A stretch of DNA of 64,000 nucleotides, from NCBI RefSeq assembly GCF_013373865.1, contig NC_050470.1:5564373-5628372 (forward strand), in the 5' to 3' direction. The translations under genes and the position numbers were made by a program. Each line of letters begins with the position of its first letter. Position 1 is the first letter of the stretch. The notes beneath the pieces are model-generated. The model was not told where the DNA came from and did no database searches. It saw only the letters and a list, made by a program, of their open reading frames with translations. Origin of the DNA: Monomorium pharaonis. Taxonomy: Eukaryota; Arthropoda; Insecta; Hymenoptera; Formicidae. This document shows, one piece after another, positions 62,571 to 64,000 of this stretch.

Positions 62571-63207
62571 GGAGTCGGTGATGGCACGGAAATGATGAAA
62601 TAGAAGAATTTGATTGATTGACTTTGTGGATTTCGCGCGACTGTGTGTGTCTTTGCTTGTGTTGTTTGTGGGTTTTTTTTTTTCGGTAATTTTCTTAGAT
62701 CGCGAACGATCGGCGAGTCGATACAGATATATGTATTATTTTCGCTCTATATACATGACATATATCTCTCTTATACTGTTTCTCTCTCTTATTCAATTTC
62801 TCGCCCGATTACTCGCACGTAACCGCCGCTTTTTCTCTCTCTGTCATTGTCCTTCTCTTTCCATTCTCTCTGTCGGGGAGAAAACTGTATTTATGTACAT
62901 AAATCTTTTACCTTCACTCTGGTTACTCTAAATTGCATCTGCTTTACGTCGATAGATGAGCGTAGTCTCAGCTCTCGTTCGCAAAGCTCCGGACTTTTCT
63001 AGCGCGTTACATATATTTACTCTTTGCCGACGCATGCATTTCCTCTAATGCATTTCTCGGCTGTTTAATGTAATCGCTCATGCGTCGTGCGACACGTGGC
63101 GGTGTCGTATTTTCATTTATTACTCTTTTTAATTGCTACGTTTTTTTTTTTTCTCTGTTCGGTCCGGTTTGGCTTTAGTGTCGTTTACAGTGCACGAGGG
63201 GACTTTT

Positions 63208-63318
63208 TCAGAACGAGGCCTCGACGAGGTAAGTGCCATCCATGGCGGCCCCCGTCTGCCCACCTTGGGCCCCGGACACTTGGGCCCTTGTAGCCGGGAT
63301 GTACTGACTGTACGCCTG
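63208..63318 (-). CDS. Candidate C-terminal exon, possibly of an RNA-binding protein gene
   Basis: On the minus strand an acceptor GTTGTGGATTTCAG is followed by 36 codons and TGA: QAYSQYIPATRAQVSGAQGG, then QTGAAMDGTYLVEASF. Third positions are almost all G or C, the sequence is not repetitive, and a plausible 3' UTR with AATAAA follows. The acceptor is a NAGNAG (TTTCAGCAG), so the leading Gln may be optional. The AYSQY start resembles the AYTQY near the C-terminus of Drosophila alan shepard (shep), whose last exon also begins about there as far as I remember; this is weak and only a lead. Upstream exons would lie beyond base 64,000. Confidence 0.48.
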   Translation of the reverse strand, partial: QAYSQYIPATRAQVSGAQGGQTGAAMDGTYLVEASF

Positions 63319-64000
63319 CTGAAATCCACAACCACAAGCACACACTACATTGTTGCACGCTAGGTACACCTACGCTAATGCTTGCTACGGACTTCCCCCT
63401 AAATTTCCAACTACTCTCGCGATCGATGTATGTGTGTGTGTGGATGGATGTGGAAATGAAGCTTTAATAGAGATCTACCGTGCCATGTTCTTTCCTACAA
63501 CACTACTCCCCTTTATTGTTACTCGCACCGTGAGCCTTTCGTACGAATAACTTTTGTTCAGCCAACGAGCAATTAGAGGCTCTTTAGTGCGTTGATTCAG
63601 TGATACAATTATCGGTATTATGCATGATGCCCCCAAACTGTGTATTCTAATTGTTATTTTCTGGTGAAACGCAATTTTAATATAGATTTCCTAATTAGCA
63701 ATGAATAATCGCAAGTATATTATTAAAAGCTTATTTTTACTTGAGAAGAAAAACACTCTCTTACTTTATAATGCATAATTTTACATATGAATAAGAATGG
63801 AGAAGATATACACTTTCCTCCGTACCTATCACAATTTCTGTTTTCTAACTTTTATTGCTAATCCCTATAAGATTAAGTATAAACTTCATCATCTTAACTT
63901 GTATTTATTTCAATAGATCACGATGAATATATTATAAACTCATCCCTATACGTAGGGCAGTAATATTTCACGATATCCTCTCTCGATTTCCTTGCTCAAC
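63319..64000. other. Non-coding, presumed intron of the minus-strand gene
   Basis: Contains a short (GT)n run near 63,430 and AT-rich sequence. The plus-strand frame 63,350-63,550 has no domain. No further exon was recognised before the window ends. Confidence 0.4.

Larger units (their letters stand above)
61956..63207 (-). other. Presumed 3' UTR of the minus-strand terminal exon
   Basis: GC-moderate sequence with simple repeats, between the stop codon at 63,208-63,210 and the AATAAA at 61,950. Read on the minus strand it contains GAC/CAACGA triplet runs and a CAAAA pentamer run. A 148-codon minus frame (62,141-62,587) arises from these repeats and I do not treat it as a protein. Confidence 0.35.

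Noticed and set aside
62141..62587. 148-residue minus-strand frame with Asp, Thr and Lys runs
   Set aside because: Composed largely of triplet and pentamer repeats and located in the presumed 3' UTR of the exon at 63,208.
63191..63228. 38-bp plus-strand micro-exon between GTTTACAG and GTAAGTGCC
   Set aside because: Good-looking splice sites, but no plus-strand coding context; the same bases are explained by codons of the minus-strand terminal exon.
1..64000. tRNA or rRNA genes
   Set aside because: No cloverleaf with matching A and B box sequences and no rRNA-like stretch was recognised by eye; a tRNAscan-SE run would be decisive.

Overview
The window looks like nuclear DNA of an insect, probably a hymenopteran and plausibly an ant. 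The reasons are very AT-rich non-coding sequence, GC-rich codon third positions in the exons, short GT-AG introns, many CT/GA microsatellites, and a Cys-loop chloride-channel gene of an insect-specific clade. Nothing prokaryotic, viral or organellar was seen. The species assignment is inference.

The only gene that can be read from end to end is on the plus strand at 28,942-35,319. It is a seven-exon gene for a 418-residue ligand-gated chloride channel subunit of the Drosophila CG6927/CG7589/CG11340 (pHCl-2, also called Hodor) group. All exon junctions keep frame. The protein has a signal peptide, the 13-residue Cys-loop, a second cysteine pair, a PAR motif before TM2, and four membrane segments. 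A possible non-coding first exon ends at 28,250. Reading through exon 6 would give a shorter protein without TM4.

Two short GC3-rich terminal exons lie on the minus strand, at 53,167-53,307 and 63,208-63,318. They look like 3' ends of one gene or of two genes entering from beyond base 64,000. The second is followed by a plausible 3' UTR with a polyadenylation signal near 61,950. A third coding-like patch, on the plus strand at 10,583-11,100, is unidentified and interrupted by stops.

The most striking object is a minisatellite of about 3.75 kb at 20,917-24,667, built on an 11-bp unit (CTCACTCCCGG and variants). It has internal block duplications, grades into TCAC tetranucleotides on its right side, and sits between diverged direct repeats about 4.8 kb apart. 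Because 11 is not a multiple of 3 and the unit contains no plus-strand stop, all three plus frames stay open and carry the same 11-residue peptide. These very long ORFs are therefore not evidence of a gene.

At least seven non-autonomous inverted-repeat (MITE or foldback-like) elements are scattered through the window, near 7.4, 13, 34, 44, 52, 56 and 60 kb, plus one weaker case at 54.4 kb. None shows a recognisable transposase. The rest is AT-rich intergenic or intronic sequence in which no gene could be supported.
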